A DNA stretch of 64,000 bases from Pseudomonas mangiferae (GTDB lineage Bacteria > Pseudomonadota > Gammaproteobacteria > Pseudomonadales > Pseudomonadaceae), in the NCBI RefSeq assembly GCF_007109405.1, contig NZ_VJOY01000014.1, forward strand, positions 1 through 64,000, written 5' to 3'. Below are positions 63,263 through 64,000 of the stretch, piece after piece; the stretch's first letter is position 1; each line of letters opens with the position of its first letter. The notes under the pieces are model-generated. The model was not told the origin of the DNA, searched no databases, and saw only the letters and a list, made by a program, of their open reading frames with translations. The position numbers and the translations under genes were made by a program.

Positions 63263-64000
63263 ATGAAAAACGTCATCGTGGTGATAGGGGCTGGCCAAAT
63301 CGGTCAAGCCATCGCGCGGCGGGTCGGTATTGGCAAGCGTGTGCTGTTGGCGGATAGAGACCCCGGCAATGCCGAGGCCGCTGCCTTCGCCCTGGGCGGC
63401 GCCGGCTACCAGGTGAGCATCTCGACGGTGGATGTCTCTTCGCGTGAGGCGGTTCAGGCGCTCGTACAGACTGCCAGTCATCTCGGCCCCATCACGGGGA
63501 TAATCCACGCGGCAGGTGTTTCTCCGTCGCAAGCGCCACCGGACACGATCTTGAAGGTGGATCTGTATGGCACCGCGCTGGTTCTGGAAATGTTCGGCGA
63601 CGCGATCGCGGAAGGGGGCACGGGTGTGGTGATCGCATCGCAGTCGGGTCACCGACTTCCTCCATTGAGTGTTGAACAACGCGATGCCCTGGCAACCACG
63701 CCCGCTGATCACCTCCTTGCACTTCCTTTTCTCCAGGCTGGCCAGATCAAGGACTCCCTGCACGCGTATCAGCTTGCAAAGTGTGGCAATTCGGTACGCG
63801 TCATGGCGGAGGCGGTCCGCTGGGGCAAGCGCGGTGCCCGGGTGAATGCCATCAGCCCCGGCATCATCATGACCCCACTGGCAAACGATGAACTCAACGG
63901 GCCACGTGGAGCGAGCTATCGGCGCATGATCGACCTGTCGCCGGTCGGCCGAGCAGGTACTCCGGATGAAGTAGGAAACGTCGCCGCTCTGCTCATGGGA
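63263..64000 (+). CDS. Short-chain dehydrogenase/reductase, 3' end cut by window
   Basis: The frame opens at ATG 63263, 22 bases after the aldo/keto reductase, and runs to the window end (246 codons seen). The NAD(P) loop is VIGAGQIGQAIARR (residues 7-20), a G-x-G-x-x-G variant instead of the usual TGxxxGIG. HAAGVS is near residue 85, the catalytic Ser is in IASQSGH, and Tyr/Lys are in AYQLAKCG. NAISPGIIMTPLAND follows. It is probably part of an oxidoreductase operon under the divergent LysR gene. The substrate is unknown. Confidence 0.88.
   Translation, partial: MKNVIVVIGAGQIGQAIARRVGIGKRVLLADRDPGNAEAAAFALGGAGYQVSISTVDVSSREAVQALVQTASHLGPITGIIHAAGVSPSQAPPDTILKVDLYGTALVLEMFGDAIAEGGTGVVIASQSGHRLPPLSVEQRDALATTPADHLLALPFLQAGQIKDSLHAYQLAKCGNSVRVMAEAVRWGKRGARVNAISPGIIMTPLANDELNGPRGASYRRMIDLSPVGRAGTPDEVGNVAALLMG

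Overview
The window looks like a high-GC gammaproteobacterial chromosome, most probably a Pseudomonas of the aeruginosa/resinovorans type. This rests on recognisable full-length genes: ldcA, fimL, mltD with three LysM domains, muxABC-opmB, tamAB, tpx and xthA. Gene order also follows, from memory, two P. aeruginosa blocks: mltD-gloB-rnhA ... dnaQ-ldcA-fimL-nudC ... sohB-acuI, then xthA-tamA-tamB-tpx-mux. I saw no rRNA, tRNA, CRISPR array or intact insertion sequence.

Layout. 1-7782: end of a peptide/microcin-type ABC binding protein, an HDOD signalling protein, a 14-bp tandem repeat, mltD, gloB, a methyltransferase and rnhA. 7783-21934: an accessory block lying between rnhA and dnaQ. Its left half is lower in GC and holds a ParD-like/methionine aminopeptidase pair, an acetyltransferase, a 140-bp MITE-like repeat, a MerR-methyltransferase fusion and a GFA-family protein. 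Its right half is a complete mevalonate/HMG-CoA catabolic locus: a divergent MocR regulator, mvaA, mvaB, a family III CoA-transferase, a split MaoC-like hydratase pair, a two-part TctA-like transporter and an OprD-type porin. 21935-35653: the backbone resumes with dnaQ, ldcA, a dienoyl-CoA isomerase-like enzyme, fimL, nudC, a TSUP permease, a membrane protein carrying a second MITE copy at its stop codon, an SDR/phosphotransferase/SCP2/histidine phosphatase group, sohB and acuI.

35654-50282: terC with a small partner gene, and two tandem paralogues that fuse a PstS-like phosphate-binding domain to an OmpA peptidoglycan-binding domain. One of the two has a clear Pho box. Then come xthA, an acetyltransferase, tamA-tamB, an aldo/keto reductase divergent from a LysR gene, and tpx. 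50490-59524: the muxABC-opmB drug-efflux operon, with two RND pumps, one adaptor and one outer-membrane channel. 59583-64000: an orphan TRAP-type binding protein, then a second LysR/aldo-keto reductase divergent pair followed by an SDR cut by the window end.

How it works together. The mva locus reads as a full uptake-to-central-metabolism module: porin, inner-membrane permease, mevalonate to HMG-CoA (MvaA), then HMG-CoA to acetyl-CoA plus acetoacetate (MvaB). The extra CoA-transferase and hydratase suggest a wider substrate range than mevalonate alone. The PstS-OmpA genes look like a cell-wall-anchored phosphate-starvation function.
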